NCBI RefSeq assembly: GCF_013282575.1
Contig: NZ_JAAAYE010000003.1
Coordinates: forward strand, 124,001-188,000
DNA length: 64,000 bases
Direction: 5' to 3'
DNA from: Paraburkholderia sp. NMBU_R16
Lineage (GTDB): Bacteria; Pseudomonadota; Gammaproteobacteria; Burkholderiales; Burkholderiaceae
The translations under genes and the position numbers were made by a program. Positions 55,604 through 64,000 of this stretch are shown here, in pieces. Position 1 is the stretch's first letter, and every line of letters starts with the position of its first letter. The notes below the pieces were generated by a model, which searched no databases, was not told where the DNA came from, and saw only the letters and a program-made list of their open reading frames with translations.

Positions 55604-56311
55604 GGACTGCAGCTGCGCGTCGCGCAACCGGCGCGCTTCCTTTTCGGGCGCGCAGACATAGGCTTGTAAATCGCGGGCGAAACCGTCCAGATCCTCGGAG
55701 ACCTGCCGCTGCAATCGGCCCAGGATGTTATAGCCGAGCACGGCCGGGATGGCGACCACGAGCCCGAATGCCGTCATGATGAGCGCCTCGCCGACAGGCC
55801 CCGCGACGTTTTCGATCATCGCCTGCCCACTGGCCGCGATGCTGCCGAGCGCGTGATAGATCCCCCACACGGTGCCGAGCAGACCGACGAAGGGCGCAGT
55901 GCTGCCGATGGACGCCAGCAGTACATGGCCGAATTCGAGTCGGCGCTGCGATACGAGCAGCGCCTGACGCAGCGCGCGCGTCACGCGCTCGCCGAAGTCG
56001 ACCCGCGCGAGCAATACCGTCGCGCCCATCGCGCCATGCGCCTGCGAGACTTCGAGTGCCGCCACGGCGAGCGGCGTGAACACGCGCTCCTTGTCGGCGG
56101 CCCGCAGGGCCAGCACCGCATCGGAGAGCGTCGCGGACTGCCAGAAGAGCGCCACCGACCGCGGCCCCTGGCGCTTGGCGCGCACGAGCATCCAGGCCTT
56201 GACGAGCAGGAAACACCAGCTCGCGACCGACATCGCGAGCAGCAGATAGGCAACACCGTGTGTCACGGCATCGCCCGTTTGCAGGTAGTGCATTACGCCG
56301 GTAGTTGCCAT
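55601..56311 (-). CDS. exbB: MotA/TolQ/ExbB proton channel family protein
   Basis: 236 residues with three membrane helices (VAYLLLAMSVASWCFLLVKA; APFVGLLGTVWGIYHALGSI; EALIMTAFGLVVAIPAVLGY), the last two being the channel signature. The start at MATTGVMHYLQ fits AGGA 8 bp upstream; an ATG eight codons earlier lacks a site. Its TAG stop coincides with the end of a short repeat. Confidence 0.92.
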   Translation of the reverse strand: MATTGVMHYLQTGDAVTHGVAYLLLAMSVASWCFLLVKAWMLVRAKRQGPRSVALFWQSATLSDAVLALRAADKERVFTPLAVAALEVSQAHGAMGATVLLARVDFGERVTRALRQALLVSQRRLEFGHVLLASIGSTAPFVGLLGTVWGIYHALGSIAASGQAMIENVAGPVGEALIMTAFGLVVAIPAVLGYNILGRLQRQVSEDLDGFARDLQAYVCAPEKEARRLRDAQLQS

Positions 56312-56413
56312 CGCGTTTCCTGTCGCGTTTGCCATCGACCGCGCCGGCCGACCTCGCCTCGCTTACGGAGTGCGGGGTTGCCGGCCCCGGCCGCCTCCGC
56401 GCAAGCAGCCCGA

Positions 56414-57211
56414 TTACCGCAAGCCGAGTACGTCGCGCATGTCGTAAAAGCCGGCGCCGCGCTCGGCGAGAAACCGTGCGGCGCGCAGCGCGCCTTGCGC
56501 GTACGAGACGCGGCTTGCCGATTTGTGCGTGATCTCGATACGCTCGCCGGTACCGGCGAACAATACCGTATGGTCGCCCACGATATCGCCGCCGCGAATC
56601 GCAGAAAACCCGATCGTCGACGGATCGCGCTCGCCCGTGATGCCGTGACGGCCATAGACGGCGCAATCCTCGAGCTTGCGGCCCAGTGCGCCCGCCACCG
56701 CCTCGCCCATCATCAGCGCGGTGCCCGACGGTGCGTCGATCTTATGCCGATGGTGCGCCTCGATGATTTCGATGTCATAGCCCTCGGCGAAATGGCGCGC
56801 TGCGAATTCAAGCAGCTTCAGCGTCACATTCACGCCAACGCTCATGTTGGCCGCGAACACGATGCCGATCTTGTCGCCCGCGCGCGCGAGCGCCGCTTTT
56901 TGCGCTTCGTCGAAGCCGGTCGTACCGATCACGAGCTTCGTGCCGTGCCGCAGCGCCGCGTCCAGATGCGCCATCGTGCCTTCGGGGCGCGTGAAATCGA
57001 TCAGACAATCGGCACCGGCCAGCACACCATCGACGTCATCGGACAGCGTGACGCCCGTCTTCTTGCCGAGAAACGCGCCGGCGTCCTCACCGAGTGCCGC
57101 TGCGCCCGGACGGTCGAGCGCCCCGGCGAGCACCGCATCCGGATCGTTCAACACCGCTTCGATCAGCATCCGGCCCATCCGGCCGGATGCGCCTGCAATG
57201 GCGATTTTCAT
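56414..57211 (-). CDS. dapB: 4-hydroxy-tetrahydrodipicolinate reductase
   Basis: 265 residues, lysine/diaminopimelate pathway. Nucleotide-binding [14 protein letters not shown], catalytic region [20 protein letters not shown] with the His and Lys, and C-terminal [19 protein letters not shown]. Start at MKIAIAGA. Follows bamE by about 34 bp. Confidence 0.96.
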   Translation of the reverse strand: MKIAIAGASGRMGRMLIEAVLNDPDAVLAGALDRPGAAALGEDAGAFLGKKTGVTLSDDVDGVLAGADCLIDFTRPEGTMAHLDAALRHGTKLVIGTTGFDEAQKAALARAGDKIGIVFAANMSVGVNVTLKLLEFAARHFAEGYDIEIIEAHHRHKIDAPSGTALMMGEAVAGALGRKLEDCAVYGRHGITGERDPSTIGFSAIRGGDIVGDHTVLFAGTGERIEITHKSASRVSYAQGALRAARFLAERGAGFYDMRDVLGLR

Positions 57212-57245
57212 CGGCACTCAGCTCTCACTCTTATGACGATAGGAC

Positions 57246-58013
57246 TCACTGCGAGTTGGTGGGGCCCACCGGCTCGCTCTCGTTTTGCTTGGCCGGCGGC
57301 GACTCGCGGTGGAATTGGAATTGCGGCGTGGCGCCGGACGGAGCGCCGGTGCCGGGTACGCCCGAGCGCACCGCGGGACCCGAACTCGTCTGATTGACGG
57401 CGCGATTGGCCGCCTGCGCCGCCTGTGCGTTGGCATCGGGTCCGGTTTCCGGAGCTGACTGAGCCGCAGCCGGCGCAGAAGCAGCCGCCGCAGCCGAAGC
57501 AGCCGCAGCCGAAGCCGCCGACTCGGAGGCCGCTGCGGCGGCACTCGCGGCGGCGGCCTGGGCCGCCTTGGCTTTCTTGCCGCGCCTGTCGCCGTCGATA
57601 TCGGCAAGCAACTCGAGTTCCGATGGCAGATCGTCCCCACCTTGCCAGCTCGTGACCGCATCGTCCTTGAAATTGACGACGAAATCGCGCTGCTGCACGA
57701 CGGCCGTGGAACCGCGCTTGAAGTAGAACAGATAATCCCAGCGATCGGCATGGAACATGTCGGTCAACAACGGCGTTCCAAGCGCGGCCTTCACTTCGGC
57801 ACGCGTCATCCCGACGCGCATCTTGGCAGCAGCCTCCTTCGAAACGAAGTTGCCTTGCACGACGGTGATCCGATACGGCGTGATGCTTTGGGCGATGCGC
57901 TGCGTGAGGCTGTCGTAGGTCGAACATCCAGCGAGGAGCGCAACTGCCGCGGCGATAACGAACGCGCCGCGCGCGCCGCTCCCCCGACACTTCAAAAGAA
58001 AATTTGGACTCAT
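57246..58013 (-). CDS. bamE: Outer membrane assembly lipoprotein BamE with long C-terminal extension
   Basis: 255 residues. Lipoprotein signal ends in AAAVALLAGC-STYDS. The BamE core follows (VVQGNFVSKEAAAKMRVGMT, VKAALGTPLLTDMFHADRWD, YLFYFKRG). About 110 residues beyond the core are low complexity, first Ala/Ser/Glu-rich helical repeats and then a Gln/Asn/Pro-rich tail, making the protein more than twice the length of E. coli BamE. Divergent from fur, as in many beta- and gamma-proteobacteria. Confidence 0.92.
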   Translation of the reverse strand: MSPNFLLKCRGSGARGAFVIAAAVALLAGCSTYDSLTQRIAQSITPYRITVVQGNFVSKEAAAKMRVGMTRAEVKAALGTPLLTDMFHADRWDYLFYFKRGSTAVVQQRDFVVNFKDDAVTSWQGGDDLPSELELLADIDGDRRGKKAKAAQAAAASAAAAASESAASAAAASAAAAASAPAAAQSAPETGPDANAQAAQAANRAVNQTSSGPAVRSGVPGTGAPSGATPQFQFHRESPPAKQNESEPVGPTNSQ

Positions 58014-58137
58014 TTCACCCACCGAGCGGGCCTCTTTTTGCATGCGCCGAGACCGCGCGAGTTTCACCGAAGATGACCGGAACCGCAAAAACCCATTACT
58101 ATTGGAGCCCTGCATTGTACTCTAGGGATGCCTTGCC

Positions 58138-58566
58138 ATGACCAATCCGACCGATCTCAAAAATATCGGGCTCAAGGCGACCCTTCCACGCCTGAAGATT
58201 CTCGAAATCTTCCAGCGCAGTCCGGTCCGCCATTTGACGGCCGAAGACGTCTACCGCAATTTGCTCAACGAACAACTCGACATCGGGCTCGCCACCGTCT
58301 ATCGCGTACTGACGCAGTTCGAACAGGCAGGCCTGCTCTCGCGCAGCAACTTCGAATCGGGCAAGGCGGTGTTCGAACTGAACGAGGGCACGCACCACGA
58401 CCATCTGGTCTGTGTCGACTGCGGCCGCGTGGAAGAGTTCTTCGATCCCGAAATCGAAAAGCGCCAGCAAGCGATTGCCGAAGAGCGGGGCTTCAAGCTG
58501 CAAGAGCATGCGCTCGCGCTCTACGGCACTTGTACGAAGGAAAATTGCCCTCATCGCAAACACTGA
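58138..58566 (+). CDS. fur: Ferric uptake regulator Fur
   Basis: 142 residues. N-terminal winged helix ([40 protein letters not shown]), metal site [18 protein letters not shown] and a C-terminal Cys pair in [14 protein letters not shown]. Iron-responsive repressor. Divergent from bamE across 124 bp in which no clear Fur box was recognised. Confidence 0.96.
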   Translation: MTNPTDLKNIGLKATLPRLKILEIFQRSPVRHLTAEDVYRNLLNEQLDIGLATVYRVLTQFEQAGLLSRSNFESGKAVFELNEGTHHDHLVCVDCGRVEEFFDPEIEKRQQAIAEERGFKLQEHALALYGTCTKENCPHRKH

Positions 58567-58604
58567 GGCAAGCATCGAGCATCGGTGCTCGCACGCGATA
58601 AAAG

Positions 58605-58637
58605 CAAAGAGCCGCCCGTCGATGAGGCGGCTCTTTG
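58605..58637. terminator. Bidirectional terminator between fur and gap
   Basis: CAAAGAGCCGCC/GGCGGCTCTTTG, a 12-bp perfect stem with a 9-base loop, T-rich on both strands. Serves convergent fur (plus) and gap (minus). Confidence 0.9.
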
Positions 58638-58694
58638 TATTTGGGCGATCGGCGAACGGGCGCATCGCCTCGCGGCGTGCACCCGATATCGTCG

Positions 58695-59705
58695 TCACTT
58701 CGCCGTGGCGAGCGCGATAGCCGTATCCAACATGCGGTTCGAAAAGCCCCACTCGTTGTCGTACCAGCTCGATACCTTCACGAGGCGGCCCGCCACCTTC
58801 GTCAGCGTCGAATCGAACGTCGACGAAGCCGGATTGTGGTTGAAGTCGACCGAGACCAGCGGCGCATCGTTGTAGCCGAGAATGCCCTTCAGCTCGCCTG
58901 CGGCCGCATCCTTCATGATCGCGTTGATCTCTTCGACCGTCGTGTCGCGCTTGGCGATGAACGACAGGTCGACGATCGAGACGTTGATCGTCGGCACGCG
59001 GATGGCATAGCCGTCGAGCTTGCCGGCCAGCTCAGGCAACACGAGGCCGATGGCCGCCGCGGCGCCGGTCTTCGTCGGAATCTGGCTGTGCGTGGCCGAG
59101 CGCGCGCGGCGCAGGTCTTCGTGATAGACGTCGGTCAGCACCTGGTCGTTCGTATAGGCGTGGATCGTCGTCATCAGACCCGTTTCGAGGCCGATTTTGT
59201 CGTTGAGCGGCTTGACGAGCGGCGCGAGGCAATTCGTCGTGCACGATGCGTTCGACACGACCGTGTGCTCGGCCTTCAACGTGTTGTGGTTCACGCCATA
59301 GACGACCGTCGCGTCAACGTCCTTGCCGCCCGGCGCCGAAATCAGCACCTTCTTGGCGCCGCCTTGCAGGTGGGCACTGGCCTTTGCCTTCGAGGTGAAA
59401 AAGCCCGTGCACTCCATGACCACGTCGACACCGAGTTCGCCCCACGGCAACTCGGCCGGGTTGCGGTTCGCCAATACGCGAATCTTGTCGCCGTCGACGA
59501 TGAGGTAATCGCCGTCCACAGCCACTTCTGAATTGAACCGCCCATGCGCCGTGTCGTACTTCGTGAGATGCGCGTTGGTCTTCGCATCACCGAGGTCGTT
59601 GATGGCGACGATTTCGAGATCGTGCTTCTTGCCATTCTCGTAGAACGCGCGCAGCGTGTTGCGGCCGATCCGGCCATAGCCGTTGATTGCAACGCGAATC
59701 GTCAT
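58695..59705 (-). CDS. gap: Glyceraldehyde-3-phosphate dehydrogenase
   Basis: 336 residues. NAD-binding [20 protein letters not shown]; catalytic Cys in [19 protein letters not shown]-terminal [15 protein letters not shown]. Type I phosphorylating enzyme. Follows tkt on the same strand with about a 100-bp gap, so the two are probably co-transcribed for central carbon metabolism. Confidence 0.97.
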   Translation of the reverse strand: MTIRVAINGYGRIGRNTLRAFYENGKKHDLEIVAINDLGDAKTNAHLTKYDTAHGRFNSEVAVDGDYLIVDGDKIRVLANRNPAELPWGELGVDVVMECTGFFTSKAKASAHLQGGAKKVLISAPGGKDVDATVVYGVNHNTLKAEHTVVSNASCTTNCLAPLVKPLNDKIGLETGLMTTIHAYTNDQVLTDVYHEDLRRARSATHSQIPTKTGAAAAIGLVLPELAGKLDGYAIRVPTINVSIVDLSFIAKRDTTVEEINAIMKDAAAGELKGILGYNDAPLVSVDFNHNPASSTFDSTLTKVAGRLVKVSSWYDNEWGFSNRMLDTAIALATAK

Positions 59706-59804
59706 GCTGTTTCTCCTGAACTTGGGCTGAAAAAAGTCCTGTGTTTTCCAACAGTCCGGCGGCGCGGCTGGGCGAGACCCCGCGGCCGGACCCCTCTCGT
59801 CCTC

Positions 59805-61838
59805 TTATTGGTCGAGCGCCGTCTTCGCAGCCGCGACGACGTGCTCAACCGTGAAGCCGAAGTGCTTGAACAGCACGCCGGCGGGGGCCGATTCACCATA
59901 CGTGTCGATACCGACCACGCTTCCCTCGAGCCCGACGTACTTTCGCCAGTAGTCGGTCACGCCTGCCTCGATTGCCACGCGGCGCACGCCCTTCGGCAAC
60001 ACGCGCTCGCGATATTCGGCCTCCTGACGGTCGTACACCGTCGGCGCGGGCATCGAAACCACGCGCGCGGCGATGCCTTCGCGCGCCAGCGGCTCCACTG
60101 CCTTCAAAGCGAGTTCCACTTCGGAACCCGTCGCGATGAGAATGATCTTGCGCGCGACGATCTCTTCGTCCCAGTCGCGCAGCACGTAGCCCCCCGAAGC
60201 GATATTCGCGATCTGGGCCTCGGTACGCTCGGAGAACGGCAGATTCTGCCGGCTGAACACCAGGCACGACGGACTCTGGCGCTCGATGGCCCGCGTCCAG
60301 GCCACAGCCGTCTCGACGGTGTCGGCCGGGCGCCAGACGTCGAGATTCGGAATCAGGCGCAAGCTCGCCAGGTGTTCGATCGACTGATGCGTCGGGCCGT
60401 CTTCGCCAAGGCCGATCGAATCGTGCGTGAAGACGAAGATCGACGGCGCCTTCATCAGTGCGGCGACGCGCAGTGCATTGCGGCTGTAGTCCGAGAATGT
60501 CAGGAACGTGCCGCCGAACGCCTTGTAGCCGCCGTGCAGCGCGATGCCGTTGATGATGGCGCTCATGCCGAATTCGCGCACACCGTAATTGATATGGTTG
60601 CCCCACACGATGCCGCTTTCGCCCTCGCCGGCCGCGCGCACGGGCTTGCTGGCCTTCCAGTTCGTGAGGTTCGAGCCGGTCAGGTCGGCCGAGCCGCCGA
60701 GCAGTTCCGGCAACGCCGCCGCGAGTCCGTCCAGCGCAAGCTGCGATGCCTTGCGCGTGGCGACCGTCTCGGCCCGCTCGTTCGCGCCCGCGACGATCGC
60801 CTGCGCCTTCGCGGCCCAGTCGGCGGGCAGCTTGCCTGCCGCGCGGCGCTCGAATTCGGCCGCCTCGGCCGGGTACTTGGCCCGATACTGCGCGAGCGCG
60901 CCGTTCCAGTCCGATTCGTTGCGCGCGCCCTGCTCCTTGGCGTCCCACGCCGCATAGATCTCTTGCGGAATGACGAACGGCTCCCACGTCCAGCCAAGCG
61001 CCGCGCGCGTCGCGGCGACTTCCTGCGCGCCGAGCGCTGCACCGTGCACATCGTGGCCGCCGGCCTTGTTCGGCGAACCCTTGCCGATGACGGTCTTGCA
61101 GCAGATCAGCGTGGGCTTGTCCGCGCGCTTCGCCGCCGCGATGGCCGCGTCCATCGCATCGACGTCATGACCGTCGACGTGGGGAATCACGTTCCAGCCG
61201 TATGCTTCGAAGCGCTTCGGCGTGTCGTCGTGGAACCAGTGTTCGACGTGGCCGTCGATCGAGATGCCGTTGTCGTCGTAAAGCGCGATCAGCTTGTTGA
61301 GCTTGAGCGTGCCCGCGAGCGAACAGGCTTCGTGCGAGATGCCCTCCATCAGGCAGCCGTCGCCGAGGAAGACATAGGTGTGATGGTCGACGATCTTGGC
61401 ATCGGCCTTGTTGAACTCGGCAGCCAGCAGCGCCTCCGCGAGCGCCATGCCGACGGCGTTCGCGAGCCCCTGTCCGAGCGGCCCTGTCGTCGTTTCGACG
61501 CCCGGGGTGATGCCGTATTCGGGGTGACCGGGTGTCTTCGAATGAAGCTGGCGGAAATTCTTCAGCTCGGCGATTGGCAGGTCGTAGCCGGTCAAATGCA
61601 AGAGCGCATACAGCAGCATCGAGCCGTGCCCGTTGGAGAGCACGAAGCGGTCGCGATCGGCCCAGTGCGGATTGGCCGGATTGTGCTTCAGGTGGCGCGA
61701 CCAAAGCGCCACGGCAATGTCCGCCATGCCCATCGGCATGCCGGGATGGCCCGAGTTCGCTTGTTGCACGGCGTCCATCGCGAGCGCGCGGATTGCGTTC
61801 GCCATCAGGGCGGTGGGAGCGGGAGACGAAGTCGTCAT
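59805..61838 (-). CDS. tkt: Transketolase
   Basis: 677 residues, TPP enzyme of the pentose phosphate pathway. N-terminal [43 protein letters not shown]/Mg motif [20 protein letters not shown]; middle-domain [20 protein letters not shown] and [14 protein letters not shown]. Start at [14 protein letters not shown]. Upstream of gap. Confidence 0.96.
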   Translation of the reverse strand: MTTSSPAPTALMANAIRALAMDAVQQANSGHPGMPMGMADIAVALWSRHLKHNPANPHWADRDRFVLSNGHGSMLLYALLHLTGYDLPIAELKNFRQLHSKTPGHPEYGITPGVETTTGPLGQGLANAVGMALAEALLAAEFNKADAKIVDHHTYVFLGDGCLMEGISHEACSLAGTLKLNKLIALYDDNGISIDGHVEHWFHDDTPKRFEAYGWNVIPHVDGHDVDAMDAAIAAAKRADKPTLICCKTVIGKGSPNKAGGHDVHGAALGAQEVAATRAALGWTWEPFVIPQEIYAAWDAKEQGARNESDWNGALAQYRAKYPAEAAEFERRAAGKLPADWAAKAQAIVAGANERAETVATRKASQLALDGLAAALPELLGGSADLTGSNLTNWKASKPVRAAGEGESGIVWGNHINYGVREFGMSAIINGIALHGGYKAFGGTFLTFSDYSRNALRVAALMKAPSIFVFTHDSIGLGEDGPTHQSIEHLASLRLIPNLDVWRPADTVETAVAWTRAIERQSPSCLVFSRQNLPFSERTEAQIANIASGGYVLRDWDEEIVARKIILIATGSEVELALKAVEPLAREGIAARVVSMPAPTVYDRQEAEYRERVLPKGVRRVAIEAGVTDYWRKYVGLEGSVVGIDTYGESAPAGVLFKHFGFTVEHVVAAAKTALDQ

Positions 61839-62077
61839 GTCGAGTCCGGAGAACGAGTCGAGAAAGCGGGGCCGTGCTGAAGGCCGTTGCTCGCTGCCCA
61901 TGGCGCCGCCCGGGCACGAATGAATCGAGCACGGCGGGGACAGATCGAAAGAGCAAACGGACGGGGCTGCAAAGCATGCCATTCTAACAGATGCCCCCTT
62001 TTGCCGGCCTGCCCCGCGGGCGATCGGCGTCCCGCCTGCTGGCCGCGCACGGCTACCCCCGTCCGCGTTCGGACACC

Positions 62078-62083
62078 TATAAT
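62078..62083 (+). promoter_or_regulatory. -10 hexamer TATAAT of speE
   Basis: A perfect TATAAT, divergent from tkt, about 50 bp before the likely speE start. The -35 region is GC-rich and not convincing. Confidence 0.55.
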
Positions 62084-62129
62084 CGAGCGGTCGACCACTC
62101 ATTGCCGGCGCCGCCCGCCGCGCCTTCCC

Positions 62130-63023
62130 GTGACCGCCCGCACCCACGCCCCGCTCATGTTTCGACCGACCGCGGATGCCGTCTATGGTTTCCCACATGC
62201 GCGGCGGCTCGCAAGCGTCACTTCGCCGCACCAGCGCATCGAGGTCTGGGACACGCCGCAGCTCGGCGTGCTGTTCACGCTGGACGGTCGGCCGATGACC
62301 TCCGCCGGCGACGAGTTCGTCTATCACGAGTGCATGGTGCACCCAGCGGCGCTCGCCCATCCCGAACCCAGAAAAGCGCTCGTGCTTGGAGGCGGCGACG
62401 GCGGAGCCGCGCGGCAGCTGCTGATGCACCCGAGCATCGAACGCATCGTCGTGGCCGAGCTCGACGAAGCCGTCGTCGAAATGGCGCGGCGCCACCTGAG
62501 CGATGTGCATCGGGGCGCCCTCGACGATTCCCGTGTCGAACTCGTGATCGGCGATGCGGCACAGTTCGTCGCGCGCACGAGGGAGCAGTTCGATGTGGTC
62601 GTATTCGACTTGACGCCGCCCGATTCGCCGGCCGCTGCGCTTTACACCAGCGAGTTCTATGCGCGCCTGAAAAAGGCGCTGGCGCCCCGCTCGGCCCTTT
62701 CGATGCATCTCGGCTCACCCCACTTTCACGCCGGGCGCGTCGCCGCGCTCATCGCGGGTTTGCACGAACACTTCGCCATCGTCGACACCATGTCGGCATT
62801 CGTGCCGCTCTACGGCTCGCTGTGGCTGATGGCTGTGGCCAGCGACACGCTCGACGCCGCTGCGCTCTTCAAACACGAGATCGAGGCCCGGCTCGCCGCG
62901 CGCCGCATCGGAGGTCTCCAATACTATGGCGCGGCCTTGCATCGCCCGCTCTTTGCATTGCCCGCCGCGCTTGAGGCTAAACTCGCTGCTTCGCGCAAGA
63001 CGCGCCCCGAGTTGCCGGGTTGA
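62130..63023 (+). CDS. speE: Spermidine synthase-like aminopropyltransferase
   Basis: About 297 residues. SAM-type fold with [20 protein letters not shown], the acidic [14 protein letters not shown], and the active-site loop [20 protein letters not shown]; the N-terminal beta domain includes [20 protein letters not shown]. The usual DxTDP of spermidine synthase reads DLTPPD, so the exact polyamine product is uncertain. GTG at 62130 is used; an in-frame ATG at 62157 is nine codons later, and neither has a clear ribosome site. Confidence 0.83.
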   Translation: MTARTHAPLMFRPTADAVYGFPHARRLASVTSPHQRIEVWDTPQLGVLFTLDGRPMTSAGDEFVYHECMVHPAALAHPEPRKALVLGGGDGGAARQLLMHPSIERIVVAELDEAVVEMARRHLSDVHRGALDDSRVELVIGDAAQFVARTREQFDVVVFDLTPPDSPAAALYTSEFYARLKKALAPRSALSMHLGSPHFHAGRVAALIAGLHEHFAIVDTMSAFVPLYGSLWLMAVASDTLDAAALFKHEIEARLAARRIGGLQYYGAALHRPLFALPAALEAKLAASRKTRPELPG

Positions 63024-63083
63024 GGTCGCCGCAGGCGACGCACCGGGGCTGCCGGGCATCCGCTGCGCAGTCTTTCTTGAACG

Positions 63084-63836
63084 ATGCCATCCGTGATGCC
63101 CCGTTTCTTTGTCGACATGCCGTTGCAGACCGGCGATCTACTAGCGCTGCCCGAAGAGGTCGCCCGTCATATCCAGGTGCTGCGCTTGCAGCCCGGCGAT
63201 TCGCTCACGCTATTCAACGGCCAGGGGGGGCAATACGATGCGCGGCTCGCCGAGCTGGGCAAGCGCTCGGCCACCGTGGAGCTCGGTGCATTTGTTGCGG
63301 TCGAAGCCGAACCGCCCTACCGGATAACGCTTGCGCAAGGCATCGCCGGCGGCGACAAAATGGACTGGCTCATCGAAAAGGCGATCGAGCTCGGCGCATC
63401 GCATATCGTGCCGATCGGAACGGCGCGCGCCGTCGTGCGCCTCACGGGTGAGCGCGCCGCCCGCCGTCAGGCGCATTGGCAGGCGCTCATTGCGGCCGCT
63501 TGCGAGCAATGCGGCCGCAATCGCGTGCCGCAAGTGGAACCGCCGCGCGAACTATTGCCGTGGCTCGACGCACTGCCGGCCGCGCCCGGCGAGGGTGAAC
63601 TGCGGTTGATGCTCTCGCCGCGCGGCGCGCAGCCTTTCGACTCATTGCCCAAGAAGGCACCCTATGCGGCGGTGACCGTGCTGATCGGTCCCGAGGGGGG
63701 GCTGGCTCCGGAAGAAGAAGTCGCCGCTGCGGCGTGCGGATTTACGCCGATTGCGCTGGGGCCGCGGGTGCTGCGCACGGAGACGGCCGGCATTGCGGTC
63801 CTGGCCGCGCTCGCCGCGCGCTGGGGCGGTTGGTAA
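63084..63836 (+). CDS. rsmE: 16S rRNA (uracil1498-N3)-methyltransferase
   Basis: 250 residues, SPOUT methyltransferase. N-terminal PUA-like part (RFFVDMPLQTGDLLALPEEV, HIQVLRLQPGDSLTLFNGQG) and the C-terminal knot LIGPEGGLAPEEEVAAAACG with LGPRVLRTETAGIAVLAAL. An ATG four codons later (MPRFFVD) is an equally good start. Methylates U1498 in the small subunit. Confidence 0.94.
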   Translation: MPSVMPRFFVDMPLQTGDLLALPEEVARHIQVLRLQPGDSLTLFNGQGGQYDARLAELGKRSATVELGAFVAVEAEPPYRITLAQGIAGGDKMDWLIEKAIELGASHIVPIGTARAVVRLTGERAARRQAHWQALIAAACEQCGRNRVPQVEPPRELLPWLDALPAAPGEGELRLMLSPRGAQPFDSLPKKAPYAAVTVLIGPEGGLAPEEEVAAAACGFTPIALGPRVLRTETAGIAVLAALAARWGGW

Positions 63837-63846
63837 GACCGGGAAC

Positions 63847-64000
63847 TCAGGGGTGCGGTTGCTGCTGTTCCCGTCGATGTCGAAACACCCACCAGCGGGC
63901 CGACACGAAGTTGACGAACAAGCCGGCAATGGAACCGGCGGCGACCCCGATAAACGGAAGAAACGCGGTTCGCGGCTGCGTTAGCACTACCACGCTGTAG
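63847..64000 (-). CDS. GtrA-family membrane protein, C-terminal fragment cut by window edge
   Basis: Fifty codons and a TGA stop, read on the minus strand. The translation ends with a membrane helix and basic tail, PFIGVAAGSIAGLFVNFVSA then RWWVFRHRREQQQPHP. The Asn-Phe plus Trp-x-Phe pattern before a basic end is typical of GtrA/DPMS-related flippases that move undecaprenyl-linked sugars. The N-terminus lies outside the window. Confidence 0.7.
   Translation of the reverse strand, partial: YSVVVLTQPRTAFLPFIGVAAGSIAGLFVNFVSARWWVFRHRREQQQPHP

Noticed and set aside
57466-57560. CRISPR-like or tandem DNA repeat in bamE
   Set aside because: The repeats are irregular Ala/Glu codon runs within a coding sequence, with no spacers.
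59544-61880. A 778-codon plus-strand frame across gap and tkt
   Set aside because: Fully antisense to two certain genes; composition dominated by Arg, as expected for a shadow.

Overview
The window is a high-G+C chromosomal segment of a beta-proteobacterium. The family Burkholderiaceae is the best fit, in the Burkholderia/Paraburkholderia/Trinickia group. This rests on recognisable gene content and order: split pntAA-pntAB-pntB, dusB-fis-purH, ruvCAB, anmK/tyrS, erpA-rpsI-rplM, gltIJKL-gdhA, and proA-holA-lptE-leuS-exbD-exbB-dapB-bamE/fur. Most of it is core housekeeping DNA with both strands densely coded. No tRNA, rRNA, CRISPR array or complete insertion sequence was seen.

Layout. 0-11.6 kb: proton-translocating transhydrogenase (5' end of the window, pntB cut), Nudix hydrolase, tRNA thiolase mnmA, a decayed ABC permease, GST, pepP with a UbiH-type monooxygenase, dusB-fis and purH. 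11.6-17 kb: a lone accessory gene of 1637 codons inserted between purH and ruvC. 17-26.6 kb: ruvCAB, an MpaB-type protein, a phosphatase, dtd, tyrS, anmK, erpA, rpsI-rplM, a candidate small RNA and an OsmC protein. 26.7-28.8 kb: a small accessory patch (remnant of a DSD1-type PLP enzyme, a two-gene unit resembling a toxin/immunity pair) ending at rnpB. 28.8-36.6 kb: DUF3025, pyrC, a class II amidotransferase, the glutamate/aspartate ABC transporter and glutamate dehydrogenase. 36.7-38.2 kb: a second accessory gene, a proline-rich protein with helical repeats. 38.2-42.6 kb: LysR regulator, NarK-like MFS transporter, purB. 42.6-48.7 kb: a cloverleaf-shaped MITE-like element, then a gluconate/Entner-Doudoroff block (gntK, GntP permease, eda, edd, divergent hexR with two operator-like palindromes). 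48.7-64 kb: hemJ, proA, holA, lptE, leuS, exbDB, dapB, bamE, fur, gap, tkt, speE, rsmE and the cut end of a GtrA-family gene.

The most unusual object is the 12.07-16.99 kb gene. Its last ~560 codons carry, in order, the motifs of a complete family GH37 alpha,alpha-trehalase, with all expected active-site residues present. Its first ~1060 residues match nothing I recognise. The N-terminus is Ser/Thr/Pro-rich with no Sec signal, and a perfect TTCGC-N15-TTCGC (PIP/hrp_II) box lies in the 430-bp upstream gap. Together these suggest a type III-secreted trehalase effector, possibly aimed at host (for example plant or fungal) trehalose. A run of ten G encodes part of a catalytic motif and could act as a slippage switch. 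The repeat protein at 36.77-38.20 kb may be a second accessory effector, but it has no PIP box. Secretion and activity are inferred, not shown.
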